A stretch of 64,000 nucleotides of DNA from an uncultured Prevotellaceae bacterium (lineage in GTDB: Bacteria; Bacteroidota; Bacteroidia; Bacteroidales; Bacteroidaceae), in the NCBI GenBank assembly GCA_902778255.1, contig CACYXD010000022.1, positions 34,568 to 98,567 on the forward strand. Direction: 5' to 3'. The translations under genes and the position numbers were made by a program. Positions within the stretch are counted from its first letter, which is position 1. Each line of letters opens with the position of its first letter. The notes under the pieces were generated by a model, which was not told the DNA's origin, made no database searches, and saw only the letters and a program-made list of their open reading frames with translations. Below, one piece after another: positions 56,512-64,000 of the stretch.

Positions 56512-56864
56512 TGATACTCATTCTGTGCAACTGGCTACCTTCATCGCAATTACAGTTATAGGCAAAGCATACATATAAAGACGTGGAGCCGCTGCTTGTC
56601 GCTCGCTCCACTCTGTAAGGCCTTCGCATTGCCCGAAATGTCGAAACGAGCAACGTCAACGCCCCACGCTGAATGATCTATATACCTTATAATATATATA
56701 GCCACCCTACGGGACATCTACCGTTGCGTTTGATTCTGACATTTCGATAGAGGTTGCGAAGTTCTACAGAGTCAAAGTCAAAGCGCTTAGCAAACGCCTT
56801 TAACAAGTATGTCATCCCACCCGTCAAACACATCTTAAGACGAATCATCAGCGCGGAACAGCTG
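56512..56864 (-). ncRNA. Long structured leader upstream of the LytTR gene
   Basis: The minus-strand promoter at 56896-56865 would give a transcript with about 345 bases before the LytTR start. It contains a perfect hairpin GTGGAGC/GCTCCAC (56584-56612), a longer imperfect inverted repeat pairing CGAAATGTCgaaac near 56640 with GACATTTCG near 56735, and a short open frame (MTYLLKAFAKRFDF...). No recognised riboswitch. It may be a regulatory leader or contain a small RNA. Confidence 0.35.
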
Positions 56865-56896
56865 CAAAAATAAGCATTCTTGTGGAGATATGCAAA
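56865..56896 (-). promoter_or_regulatory. Promoter reading toward the LytTR gene
   Basis: Minus strand TTTG (56896-56893), 20-bp spacer, TATTTTTG (56872-56865). It is divergent from the rpiB promoter. Confidence 0.6.
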
Positions 56897-56958
56897 AATT
56901 CTTAGGAAAAAGTTTACAAATTATATATTCAAACGACACAATTATCTGTGCAAAAATG

Positions 56959-56990
56959 TTTGGGGTTTCAAGAAAAAAAGACTACCTTTG
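56959..56990 (+). promoter_or_regulatory. Promoter of rpiB
   Basis: TTTG (56959-56962), 20-bp spacer, TACCTTTG (56983-56990), 20 bp before the chosen start codon at 57011. Confidence 0.85.
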
Positions 56991-57010
56991 CAGAAAATTT
57001 ATCAACAACT

Positions 57011-57448
57011 ATGGAAATTAAGACTATTGGACTGGCCAGCGATCACGCAGGCTTTGCATTAAAACAGTTTGTAAAGAAGTATCTCGAGGAAAAGGGATAC
57101 GAGTATAAGGACTACGGAACTTATACCGAGGACTCTTGCGACTACTCTGACTTCGGTCACGCACTGGCTCGCGGCATCGAGGCTGGCGAGGTGTTCCCCG
57201 GCATTGCCATCTGTGGCAGCGGCGAGGGCATCAACATGACGCTGAACAAGCATCAGAGCATCCGCGCCGGACTGTGCTGGATTCCTGAGATTGCTCACCT
57301 GATTCGTCAGCACAACAATGCTAACGTGCTGGTGATGCCTGGTCGCTTCATCGATGAGGAGATGGCTCGCAAGATTATGGACGAGTACTTCACCACCGAG
57401 TTTGAAGGTGGTCGCCATCAGAAGCGTATCGACAAGATACCAGTATGA
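57011..57448 (+). CDS. rpiB: Ribose-5-phosphate isomerase B
   Basis: 145 residues from ATG 57011. An upstream in-frame ATG at 56948 lies before the promoter -7 element and is rejected. Motifs: IGLASDHAGFALK, YEYKDYGTYTEDSCDYSDFG, GIAICGSGEGINMTLNKH with the catalytic Cys, and NVLVMPGRFI. It interconverts ribose 5-phosphate and ribulose 5-phosphate, a step of the non-oxidative pentose phosphate pathway used by the arabinose operon. Monocistronic, with its own promoter and terminator. Confidence 0.95.
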   Translation: MEIKTIGLASDHAGFALKQFVKKYLEEKGYEYKDYGTYTEDSCDYSDFGHALARGIEAGEVFPGIAICGSGEGINMTLNKHQSIRAGLCWIPEIAHLIRQHNNANVLVMPGRFIDEEMARKIMDEYFTTEFEGGRHQKRIDKIPV

Positions 57449-57467
57449 TATTATAGTAAAAGAAAAT

Positions 57468-57502
57468 GAAAGAGGCCGTTTCACTACGAAACGACCTCTT
57501 TC
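57468..57502. terminator. Bidirectional terminator between rpiB and thrS
   Basis: GAAAGAGGcCGTTTC-ACTAC-GAAACGaCCTCTTTC lies between convergent genes and is followed by T-rich sequence on both strands. Confidence 0.9.
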
Positions 57503-57519
57503 TTTGTATAATTTCTTGC

Positions 57520-59466
57520 TTAGAAGTTCTTGGTCTGCTCAGCCACCTCAGCATTGATCTTGTCGATGAACTGCTGAATAGTCATGGTAGCCTGCTCGCC
57601 ACCACCCTGCTGACGCATAGAAACCAGCCCCTCAGCCTCTTCCTTCTCGCCAACGATGACCATGTAAGGAATACGCTTCAACTCGTTGTCGCGAATCTTA
57701 CGGCCCAGCTTCTCGTTACGCAAGTCGATACTGCCGCGCACACCCTGCTGCTCGAAACTGTGGAGTACGTTTTTAGCGTACTCATTATACTTCTCAGACA
57801 GAGGCAGAACAACAACCTGGTCGGGTGTGAGCCACAAGGGGAAGTGACCGCTGGTATGCTCGATGAGCACAGCGGTGAAACGCTCCATAGAGCCGAAGGG
57901 AGCACGGTGAATCATCACAGGCGTCTTCTTCTGGTTGTCCTCGTCGGTATATTCCAACTGGAAGCGCTTAGGCAGGTTGTAGTCCACCTGAATGGTACCC
58001 AACTGCCAGCGACGGCCAATGGCGTCCTTGATCATAAAGTCGAGCTTAGGACCATAGAAAGCAGCCTCGCCGTATTCTACCTTGGCGGGCAATCCCTTCT
58101 CGGCGCAAGCCTCCTGGATAGCCTTTTCTGCTAATGCCCAGTCTTCGTCGCTACCCACATACTTCTCGTGGTTATTAGGATCACGCAGCGAGATCTGTGC
58201 CTCGAAGTTGAAGCCGAAGGCAGAGAGCACTACATTGATGATGTCCATCACGTTGAGGAACTCCTGCTTCACCTGGTCAGGACGACAGAATAGGTGGGCA
58301 TCGTCCTGAGTGAACGAACGCACACGGGTGAGTCCGTGGAGCTCGCCGCTCTGCTCATAGCGATAGACGGTACCGAACTCTGCAATACGCAGGGGCAGGT
58401 CCTTATATGAACGGGGCTTCCAAGCGAAGATCTCGCAATGGTGAGGACAGTTCATGGGCTTCAACAGATACTCTTCGCCCTCCTCGGGAGTCTGAATGGG
58501 CTGGAATGAATCCTTGCCATAGTGATCCCAGTGACCAGAGGTTACATAGAGGTTCTTGGAACCGATATGCGGGGTGATCACCTCCTGATAGCCATAGCGT
58601 TTCTGAACCTTGCGCAAGTGATCCTGTAGGCGCAGACGCATATCGGTGCCCTTTGGCAACCAGATAGGCAGACCCTTGCCTACTTTGTCGGAGAACATAA
58701 ACAGCTCCATCTCCTTACCTATCTTACGGTGGTCGCGTTTCTTTGCCTCCTCGAGCATCACCAGATACTCGTCGAGCATCTTCTTCTTGGGGAAGGTGAT
58801 ACCATACAGACGCTGCATCTGCTCACGGGTAGCATCGCCACGCCAGAAGGCACCAGCCACTGAGGTCAGTTTGATGGCCTTGATCTCGCCAGTATCCATC
58901 AAGTGCGGACCACGGCAGAGGTCGGTGAAATTACCCTGTGTATAGGTGGTGATAGTGCCATCCTCGAGGTCCTGCTCAATGTGTTCGCACTTATAGGTCT
59001 GACCATCGGCAGCAAACTCCTTCAGAGCATCGACCTTAGCCACTTCCTTACGAACCACAGGCTCCTTCTTGGAGGCCAGTTCACGCATCTTGTTCTCGAT
59101 GGTAGCGAAATCGCTCTCCTTGATGCTCTCGCCATTAGGCAGCAACACATCATAGAAGAAACCACTCTCTACGGCAGGACCGAAACCGAACTGAATGCCA
59201 GGATACAATTCCTGGAGTGCCTCAGCCAGCAGGTGGGCAGAGGTGTGCCAGAAGGTGTGCTTACCCTGCTCATCGTCCCACTTATAGAGCTCAATCTGTG
59301 CGTCCTCATTGATAGGACGGTTCAACTCCACCGTTTCACCGTTCACTCCGCAGGCCAGTACGCTGCGTGCCAGAGCCGGTGAGATACTCTCGGCAATCTG
59401 AAGTCCCGTCACGCCCTGCTCATACGAACGAACAGATCCGTCGGGAAAAGTAATTTTAATTTCCAT
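57520..59466 (-). CDS. thrS: Threonyl-tRNA synthetase
   Basis: 648 residues, full length. N-terminal TGS domain ([21 protein letters not shown]), editing domain with HxxxH ([13 protein letters not shown]) and CxxxH-type segment, and class II core with [13 protein letters not shown] (zinc Cys/His) and [34 protein letters not shown]. The anticodon-binding C-terminus includes [13 protein letters not shown]. Two possible promoters lie upstream: one at 59499-59532, and a farther one at 59775-59806 that would place the 22-bp array in the leader. Confidence 0.97.
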   Translation of the reverse strand: MEIKITFPDGSVRSYEQGVTGLQIAESISPALARSVLACGVNGETVELNRPINEDAQIELYKWDDEQGKHTFWHTSAHLLAEALQELYPGIQFGFGPAVESGFFYDVLLPNGESIKESDFATIENKMRELASKKEPVVRKEVAKVDALKEFAADGQTYKCEHIEQDLEDGTITTYTQGNFTDLCRGPHLMDTGEIKAIKLTSVAGAFWRGDATREQMQRLYGITFPKKKMLDEYLVMLEEAKKRDHRKIGKEMELFMFSDKVGKGLPIWLPKGTDMRLRLQDHLRKVQKRYGYQEVITPHIGSKNLYVTSGHWDHYGKDSFQPIQTPEEGEEYLLKPMNCPHHCEIFAWKPRSYKDLPLRIAEFGTVYRYEQSGELHGLTRVRSFTQDDAHLFCRPDQVKQEFLNVMDIINVVLSAFGFNFEAQISLRDPNNHEKYVGSDEDWALAEKAIQEACAEKGLPAKVEYGEAAFYGPKLDFMIKDAIGRRWQLGTIQVDYNLPKRFQLEYTDEDNQKKTPVMIHRAPFGSMERFTAVLIEHTSGHFPLWLTPDQVVVLPLSEKYNEYAKNVLHSFEQQGVRGSIDLRNEKLGRKIRDNELKRIPYMVIVGEKEEAEGLVSMRQQGGGEQATMTIQQFIDKINAEVAEQTKNF

Positions 59467-59498
59467 ATCTACAATATATGTGTAAGTTTAAGCGGATG

Positions 59499-59532
59499 CA
59501 AAGGTAGTAATAATAATCTAATATCTCACAAA
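59499..59532 (-). promoter_or_regulatory. Proximal thrS promoter
   Basis: Minus strand TTTG (59532-59529), 22-bp spacer, TACCTTTG (59506-59499), 33 bp before the thrS start. Confidence 0.65.
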
Positions 59533-59600
59533 AAGATGCAAATATTTATGGGGATAACTTCTTTTTTATATCTTTGCGCCTATTAAATTTCTGTTTGATG

Positions 59601-59732
59601 CTAAAACAGCTTGCGAAACAGCCTCAAACACGATGCGTTTAAGCCTCAAACGCAACGTGAAATAGGCTCAAACGCAACCTAAAACAGCATCAAACGCAAC
59701 CTAAAACAGCCTCAAACGCAAGAATGTTTTCA
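59601..59732. repeat. 22-bp tandem array upstream of thrS
   Basis: CTCAAAC or a close variant occurs at 59623, 59645, 59667, 59689 and 59711, exactly 22 bp apart, with a related CTAAAAC at 59601. The unit resembles CTCAAACGCAACCTAAAACAGC, two 11-bp halves with AAAC cores. Non-coding. Confidence 0.9.
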
Positions 59733-59774
59733 CAACGGAATAATCCTTATTATGATTTGCTAAAAATTAGTGTT

Positions 59775-59806
59775 GCAAAGGTAAATTTTTCTTTGAATGC
59801 AACAAA
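59775..59806 (-). promoter_or_regulatory. Distal minus-strand promoter above the 22-bp array
   Basis: Minus strand TTTG (59806-59803), 19-bp spacer, TACCTTTG (59783-59776). It would transcribe through the 22-bp array toward thrS. Confidence 0.6.
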
Positions 59807-59824
59807 TAATTAAATAGAAATTTG

Positions 59825-59832
59825 TACCTTTG
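59825..59832 (+). promoter_or_regulatory. -7 element for the Fn3/GLUG protein
   Basis: TACCTTTG, 71 bp before the start codon at 59904. No clear -33 element at the usual distance. Confidence 0.5.
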
Positions 59833-59903
59833 CACAGCAATTAAAAAGTTACGAAAATAGATAAACCTCAACCGTAATTAGGATAATAAACTTTTTAGTA
59901 AAA

Positions 59904-62900
59904 ATGAAACAGACAACCTGGTTTAAACCAAACCTTGGAAGGGGGGCATGGATGCTGCTCTTCATGTTGCTGACAACCACGACTGCATGGGCAGATCTTG
60001 CTGGATCAGGAACAAAAGACGACCCGTATCAAATTACAACTGCCGCAGACCTCATGACGATGAGCGGACAAACTCTGTCAACAGATCTCGACGGTGTTTA
60101 CTTTCAGTTGATGAATGATATCGCGTTCAATAAGTTAGACATCAACAACTTATCATCGATTGCCTCGGGCGACTATTACTTCCAAGGTGTTTTCGACGGT
60201 GGTGGCCACACCATCCGCGGCATACGCATTGAGACTCACACTACACAGAAAGGACTGTTTGCCTCGATCGGTGTACATGGCGTCGTGAAGAATCTGAATG
60301 TGGCCGATACAGAGATCAAGGCCTATAATATGTCGGGAATCATTGCCAGCTACTCTGAGGGCACCATCGAAAATTGCTATGTGGGCAGCGATGTGTTGCT
60401 TCATGCCATTAACCCCAATGGTTCGCAGTATGGCGGCATCGCAGGACTGGTGCGCGCTGGTCGCATCACAAATTGTGTCTGTGAGGCTAACATCACGCTG
60501 AACGATGCAACTGGCGGATACAACTCTATGGGTGGTATCGTAGGTGAGCTCAATGGAGGGAAAGTAGAGGACTGCGTCTTTACGGGCTCTCTGCAAATAT
60601 CATCATTATCGACGTGTACCAACAACTTTGCTGTGGTAGGTAAATACTTTAATGGGACTATCAGCAATTGCTATTACACAAAGAGTACGCTCAACGGGGG
60701 CTACAGCAACGTATCCTTGGCTTACACCATCACGTGTCCTCCTCAATACGACGCTTATGAAGGTACATGGAAAGGCGTTTCTTTCGACGGAAAGTTTTAT
60801 TTAGAGTCTGGCGCCACTTTCTACCTGTATTCCATGTATAGCATGGGCAATAGCACCTGCATATTTGATGTCAGGAAGACATCTGACAATTCATTAGTTC
60901 AGGCTGGCGTAGTAGATTGCTACGTAATGCCTGACTTCGATATCACGCTCATCGCCAAAGAGCCTTGGGAAACGATGGCGTATCCCGGCTCAGAGACAAA
61001 AATGGAGTGCCCTGTATTCATCGGCTATTTTGACGAATACACAAGGAGCCAGTATGTGATTCCTGCTTCCGACTTAGCAGATATGAACGGCAAGGATATC
61101 TCTGCGCTCACATTCTACACCGCCACCAACTATTCATATACGACCGAGAGCACCGTTGACGTCTATTTGAAAGAGGTAAACTATACCAGCATCACAGCCT
61201 ACGAGACAAAAGCAAGTTCTACTGTTGTGTATCATGGCACGCTTGACATCGTGGAGACTGCTCCTTTCGGGGCAACGCTCACCATTGAGTTCGACACCCC
61301 CTACTCTTATCATGGAGGAAACCTAATGATTGGTATGGAGAATACGGATGCCACAGATTGGAACGAGATCTATTTTTATGGACAGGAGGTCACTGGAGCT
61401 TCGATAGCAGGTTTTAGCACGAACAGTCTGGATGATGTCAAGGCTACCGCCCAGAACTTCATTCCTATGACTACCTTTACCTGTGGATCAGTAATGCCAC
61501 AGAGCCCCCAGCAACTCACCACAAGTGACCTAGCAAGCAAAACAGTAACGATAAGCTGGACGGCTCCAAATGCCAACGTCACGGGTTACAAATATCAATA
61601 CATGCCTGCAGGAGCCTATTGGACGGATTTGGCCAGTACCACTACAACATCGGTGAATCTGACTGGTCTGACACATGAAACAGACTACAGCTTCCGTGTG
61701 AAAGCCATCTATAGTGATGGTGAGAGCAGTTGGCACTCGCTGAACTTCACGACGTTAGAGGGATGTCCGAAGCCAACAGATCTCACAGCATCCAATATAA
61801 CGACAACCTCGGCCAAGCTGAGTTGGACGGGAACCGCTAATGCATATAATGTCGTTTACAAAAAAGCTGACGGTATAGAAAACATTATCAGCAAAGAGGA
61901 ATTCAGCGCAGGCCGTCCTACTGGATGGGAAGTGAGGCTGGGACTCCTTAGTAAGGTCATGTCAACAGGTAATTTTGATGATGACTGGGATAGATGGAGG
62001 TTCAACGAAGGTGAAGGTTATAAGGTGTTTGACAGCCATGCCATTACCAATAACACTTATAAAGACCATAAAGACTGGCTTATTACACCGGAATATGCTA
62101 TTGGCGCAAATATGTGCCTGAATTTTGACTTGGCACTGACCAGTTACTTCGGAGCAGCCGAAACCAATGGTACCGACGACCGATTCGTTGTATTGATATC
62201 TACTGACAATATGGCTACATGGACCATCCTGCGCGAATGGAACAATAGCGGTTCGGCATACGTCTATAACGATATCGCTACGGATGGCGAGAACATCACA
62301 CTGGATCTCAGCAGCTATGCCAGCCAAAACGTACGCATTGGCTTCTATGCGGAGTCAACTGTGCAAAACGCACAAAATTACATACATATTGATAATGTTG
62401 CCATCGGACAATTGTCACAAAACGCATGGCAGGACGTAGTCACCAACAATCCCTACATCACGCTCACTGGGCTTACAGCAGATTCAAAATATGAATACCA
62501 GATACAGGCCGACTACGGAACGGACGGATTGAGCCAATGGACTGACATTGCTTCTTTCAATACCCTACCCACTATCGTACTGGCTAACAACAGTACGGAG
62601 AATACTGACGTTATTATAGCAAACAAAGGTAAGACTTGTCAGATAGTCCTCGCTGATCGCACGCTCTACAAGGATGGCGACTGGAACACGATCTGCCTGC
62701 CGTTCAACGTAGTGCTCGCGGGCTCTGTACTCGAAGGAGCTGAGGCACGTACAATGAGCAACGCCAGCATCAGCAATAAGACATTGAACCTGACTTTCAG
62801 CAATCCTGTTGAGGAACTGATTGCTGGTGTGCCCTACATCATCAAATGGACAAGTGGCGAGAATATCGTGAATCCCGTATTCAATGGCGTGACCATCTAT

Positions 62901-63293
62901 AAACCTATGTGGGGTTTCGACCCATACATATACTACAATGGCATCTTCTTTTGTGGTACCTACGACAAGCTGACAATTGCGTCAGAGGATAGGAGTTTAC
63001 TCCTACTTGGGGCTAACAACCAATTGTTCTACCCCGACGGAAAGGCCACTTCGACTATCGGCGCTTGTCGTGCTTATTTCGTTATTGATGATAACAATTC
63101 TGCGGCACGTCAGTTCACAGGTTTCAGCATAAGCTTTGAAGATGACACGCCGACAAGTATTGGTCTCATAGAAAGCAAGGAAAGCTTGGAAAAGACTGAC
63201 GTCTGGTATGGTATCGATGGTAGAGGATATAACAGCAAACCTTCAAAGAAAGGCCTGTATATCGTAAATGGTAAAAAGGTCGCAGTGAAATAA
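59904..63293 (+). CDS. Large exported protein with GLUG-like repeats and Fn3 domains
   Basis: 1,129 residues. A signal peptide (ending TTTTAWA near residue 30) is followed by a beta-helix region with GLUG-like repeats (about 90-250: GIIASYSEGTIENCYVG, GGIAGLVRAGRITNCVCE, GGIVGELNGGKVEDCVF). Then come two fibronectin type III domains (SPQQLTTSDLASKTVTISWTAP; PTDLTASNITTTSAKLSWTG) with a cleaved-adhesin/MAM-like sandwich inside the second, and finally a tail GLYIVNGKKVAVK. It is likely a cell-surface adhesin or scaffold in Bacteroidales. Composition and length fit a T9SS-type cargo. A 62-residue peptide gene follows 23 bp later. Confidence 0.8.
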   Translation: MKQTTWFKPNLGRGAWMLLFMLLTTTTAWADLAGSGTKDDPYQITTAADLMTMSGQTLSTDLDGVYFQLMNDIAFNKLDINNLSSIASGDYYFQGVFDGGGHTIRGIRIETHTTQKGLFASIGVHGVVKNLNVADTEIKAYNMSGIIASYSEGTIENCYVGSDVLLHAINPNGSQYGGIAGLVRAGRITNCVCEANITLNDATGGYNSMGGIVGELNGGKVEDCVFTGSLQISSLSTCTNNFAVVGKYFNGTISNCYYTKSTLNGGYSNVSLAYTITCPPQYDAYEGTWKGVSFDGKFYLESGATFYLYSMYSMGNSTCIFDVRKTSDNSLVQAGVVDCYVMPDFDITLIAKEPWETMAYPGSETKMECPVFIGYFDEYTRSQYVIPASDLADMNGKDISALTFYTATNYSYTTESTVDVYLKEVNYTSITAYETKASSTVVYHGTLDIVETAPFGATLTIEFDTPYSYHGGNLMIGMENTDATDWNEIYFYGQEVTGASIAGFSTNSLDDVKATAQNFIPMTTFTCGSVMPQSPQQLTTSDLASKTVTISWTAPNANVTGYKYQYMPAGAYWTDLASTTTTSVNLTGLTHETDYSFRVKAIYSDGESSWHSLNFTTLEGCPKPTDLTASNITTTSAKLSWTGTANAYNVVYKKADGIENIISKEEFSAGRPTGWEVRLGLLSKVMSTGNFDDDWDRWRFNEGEGYKVFDSHAITNNTYKDHKDWLITPEYAIGANMCLNFDLALTSYFGAAETNGTDDRFVVLISTDNMATWTILREWNNSGSAYVYNDIATDGENITLDLSSYASQNVRIGFYAESTVQNAQNYIHIDNVAIGQLSQNAWQDVVTNNPYITLTGLTADSKYEYQIQADYGTDGLSQWTDIASFNTLPTIVLANNSTENTDVIIANKGKTCQIVLADRTLYKDGDWNTICLPFNVVLAGSVLEGAEARTMSNASISNKTLNLTFSNPVEELIAGVPYIIKWTSGENIVNPVFNGVTIYKPMWGFDPYIYYNGIFFCGTYDKLTIASEDRSLLLLGANNQLFYPDGKATSTIGACRAYFVIDDNNSAARQFTGFSISFEDDTPTSIGLIESKESLEKTDVWYGIDGRGYNSKPSKKGLYIVNGKKVAVK

Positions 63294-63316
63294 CTAATGG
63301 AAAAAAGATTTGAATA

Positions 63317-63505
63317 ATGAAAAAAATATATTTAAAACCTCAGACAGAGCTCTTGAGCTTCAACCAAACAGAGAACCTCTTGCAGGCCAGCGTCAGTAAA
63401 TTAAACAATGAAGCAGGCTTCAATGAGGAGATTCTACCAGGCAGTGGCGAGGGGCGAAGCCGCAGCTACATTTGGGATGACGAAAATGAGGAAGAATTCT
63501 TCTAA
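63317..63505 (+). CDS. Small conserved Bacteroidales peptide
   Basis: 62 residues: MKKIYLKPQTELLSFNQTEN, then a short middle, then an acidic end IWDDENEEEFF. I recall many Prevotella genomes encoding peptides with this start (MKKxYxxPxxE) and an acidic tryptophan-containing end, often after large exported proteins. There is no signal peptide or membrane helix. The function is unknown; a precursor-peptide role is possible but unsupported. It is probably co-transcribed with the preceding gene. Confidence 0.7.
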   Translation: MKKIYLKPQTELLSFNQTENLLQASVSKLNNEAGFNEEILPGSGEGRSRSYIWDDENEEEFF

Positions 63506-63583
63506 GATATCCAAATAATTCACATAAGATGGGGTCGGAGATATAATCACTTTTCTCCAGCCCCATTATTTCATTGCACAAAC

Positions 63584-63898
63584 ATGAAACGGTTATACTT
63601 GATAAAGAGGCTACCTCTGGGGAAAAACTATTATGCCATCTGTCTGTTTGGCTTTGTTTTTTCCGCCCGCCCTTTATCCGAAACGGAACTGAACCACGAG
63701 CTGATTCATGCTGCACAACAGAAAGAACTGCTATACATCCCGTTCTTCATCTGGTACGGCATAGAATGGTTCATTCTTTACTTCAAGTATAGAGATTGGG
63801 AGAAAGCCTATTTCCATATCCGTTTCGAGGAAGAGGCTTATCATCATGAATCCGACCAGGACTATCTAAAACACAGGAAGCATTACAATTACAGATAA
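63584..63898 (+). CDS. Small HELIH-motif protein
   Basis: 104 residues. His38-Glu-Leu-Ile-His42 (ELNHELIHAAQQKEL) is a zinc-metallopeptidase-type motif, and a possible third ligand lies in EWFILYF or FEEEAYHHE. A hydrophobic stretch (YIPFFIWYGIEWFILYF) follows, so it may be membrane associated. The family appears to be a small conserved Bacteroidetes one; activity is not established. The ATG at 63584 was preferred over the other-frame ATG at 63574. Confidence 0.72.
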   Translation: MKRLYLIKRLPLGKNYYAICLFGFVFSARPLSETELNHELIHAAQQKELLYIPFFIWYGIEWFILYFKYRDWEKAYFHIRFEEEAYHHESDQDYLKHRKHYNYR

Positions 63899-63902
63899 CA
63901 AA

Positions 63903-63934
63903 GAAGCCCTGACTCATTTCTGAATCAGGGCTTC
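63903..63934 (-). terminator. Terminator of the rRNA operon
   Basis: GAAGCCCTGA ... TCAGGGCTTC is a 10-bp perfect stem; on the minus strand it is followed by TTTGTT. It lies 14 bp beyond the 5S end and also closes the HELIH gene on the other strand. Confidence 0.8.
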
Positions 63935-63947
63935 ACTTCTAAAAGAT

Positions 63948-64000
63948 GGCGGCCTCCTACTCTCCCGCATTGCATTGCAGTACCATCGGCGCAGGCGGGC
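63948..64000 (-). rRNA. rrf: 5S ribosomal RNA, 3' part (window edge)
   Basis: The reverse complement reads GCCCGCCTGCGCCGATGGTA, then CTGC, a variable loop, and GGGAGAGTAGGAGGCCGCC, the conserved 3' half of 5S rRNA. The rest of the gene and presumably the 23S and 16S genes lie beyond the window. Confidence 0.92.

Noticed and set aside
56948-57010. N-terminal extension of RpiB
   Set aside because: The upstream ATG lies before the -7 promoter element, and the extra 21 residues are unlike the family.

Overview
The window comes from a Bacteroidales bacterium, most likely a Prevotella-like gut or rumen species. Supporting signs are the Bacteroidetes promoter pattern TTTG-N19/20-TAnnTTTG found several times, a Nudix-type AraR regulator inside an arabinose operon, exported glycosidases ending in short GKK-type C-terminal tails, and weak Shine-Dalgarno sequences. 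No species name can be given from sequence reading alone.

Layout. 1-2960: two surface or secreted proteins, one cut by the window edge. 3095-16406: exported carbohydrate-degrading enzymes (two GH2, GH43, GH95, a CE1-like esterase, GH31). This set fits removal of side chains from fucosylated, acetylated xyloglucan or a similar plant glycan. 16549-18000: a REP-type HUH transposase homologue with an internal 18-bp VNTR and a Rossmann/DprA-like C-terminus, followed by a 31-bp repeat array. 18143-21961: an AlwI-like restriction endonuclease with two D12-class adenine methyltransferases, preceded by a candidate structured RNA and a 22-bp repeat array. 22627-24133: a VapE-type ATPase gene enclosed by a 44-bp inverted pair of helically phased repeats. 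24797-27586: an XRE-cupin regulator and an acyl-CoA ligase, split by a DUF559 endonuclease cassette bounded by palindromic inverted repeats. 27671-32885: a GHL10 protein, metH, smpB and a DUF4375 protein. 33048-43989: an arabinose operon (mutarotase, MFS and SSS transporters, AraR, AraD, AraA, kinase, transketolase). The transketolase reading frame is broken twice.

44112-47071: a 22-bp array, then a 2.5-kb IS1595-type transposon with two passenger genes. The transposon appears to have inserted into the last gene of the next operon. 47064-56511 (minus): a signalling cluster of two Hanks kinases (one fused to an SUMF1-like domain), a PP2C phosphatase, two FHA/zinc-ribbon proteins, a caspase-like protease, a DUF2971 protein, a LytTR protein and membrane proteins. 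I regard this as the best candidate for an undescribed system. 57011-59466: rpiB and thrS, convergent. 59601-63898: another 22-bp array, a large Fn3/GLUG-type exported protein, a 62-residue peptide and a small HELIH protein. The window ends in the 3' part of a 5S rRNA on the minus strand.

Short repeats recur throughout. Three unrelated intergenic arrays share an exact 22-bp period, the VapE flanks use 11-12 bp, and in-frame coding arrays use 9 or 18 bp. Three coding lesions (GH2, and transketolase twice) look like small deletions and may be assembly errors.
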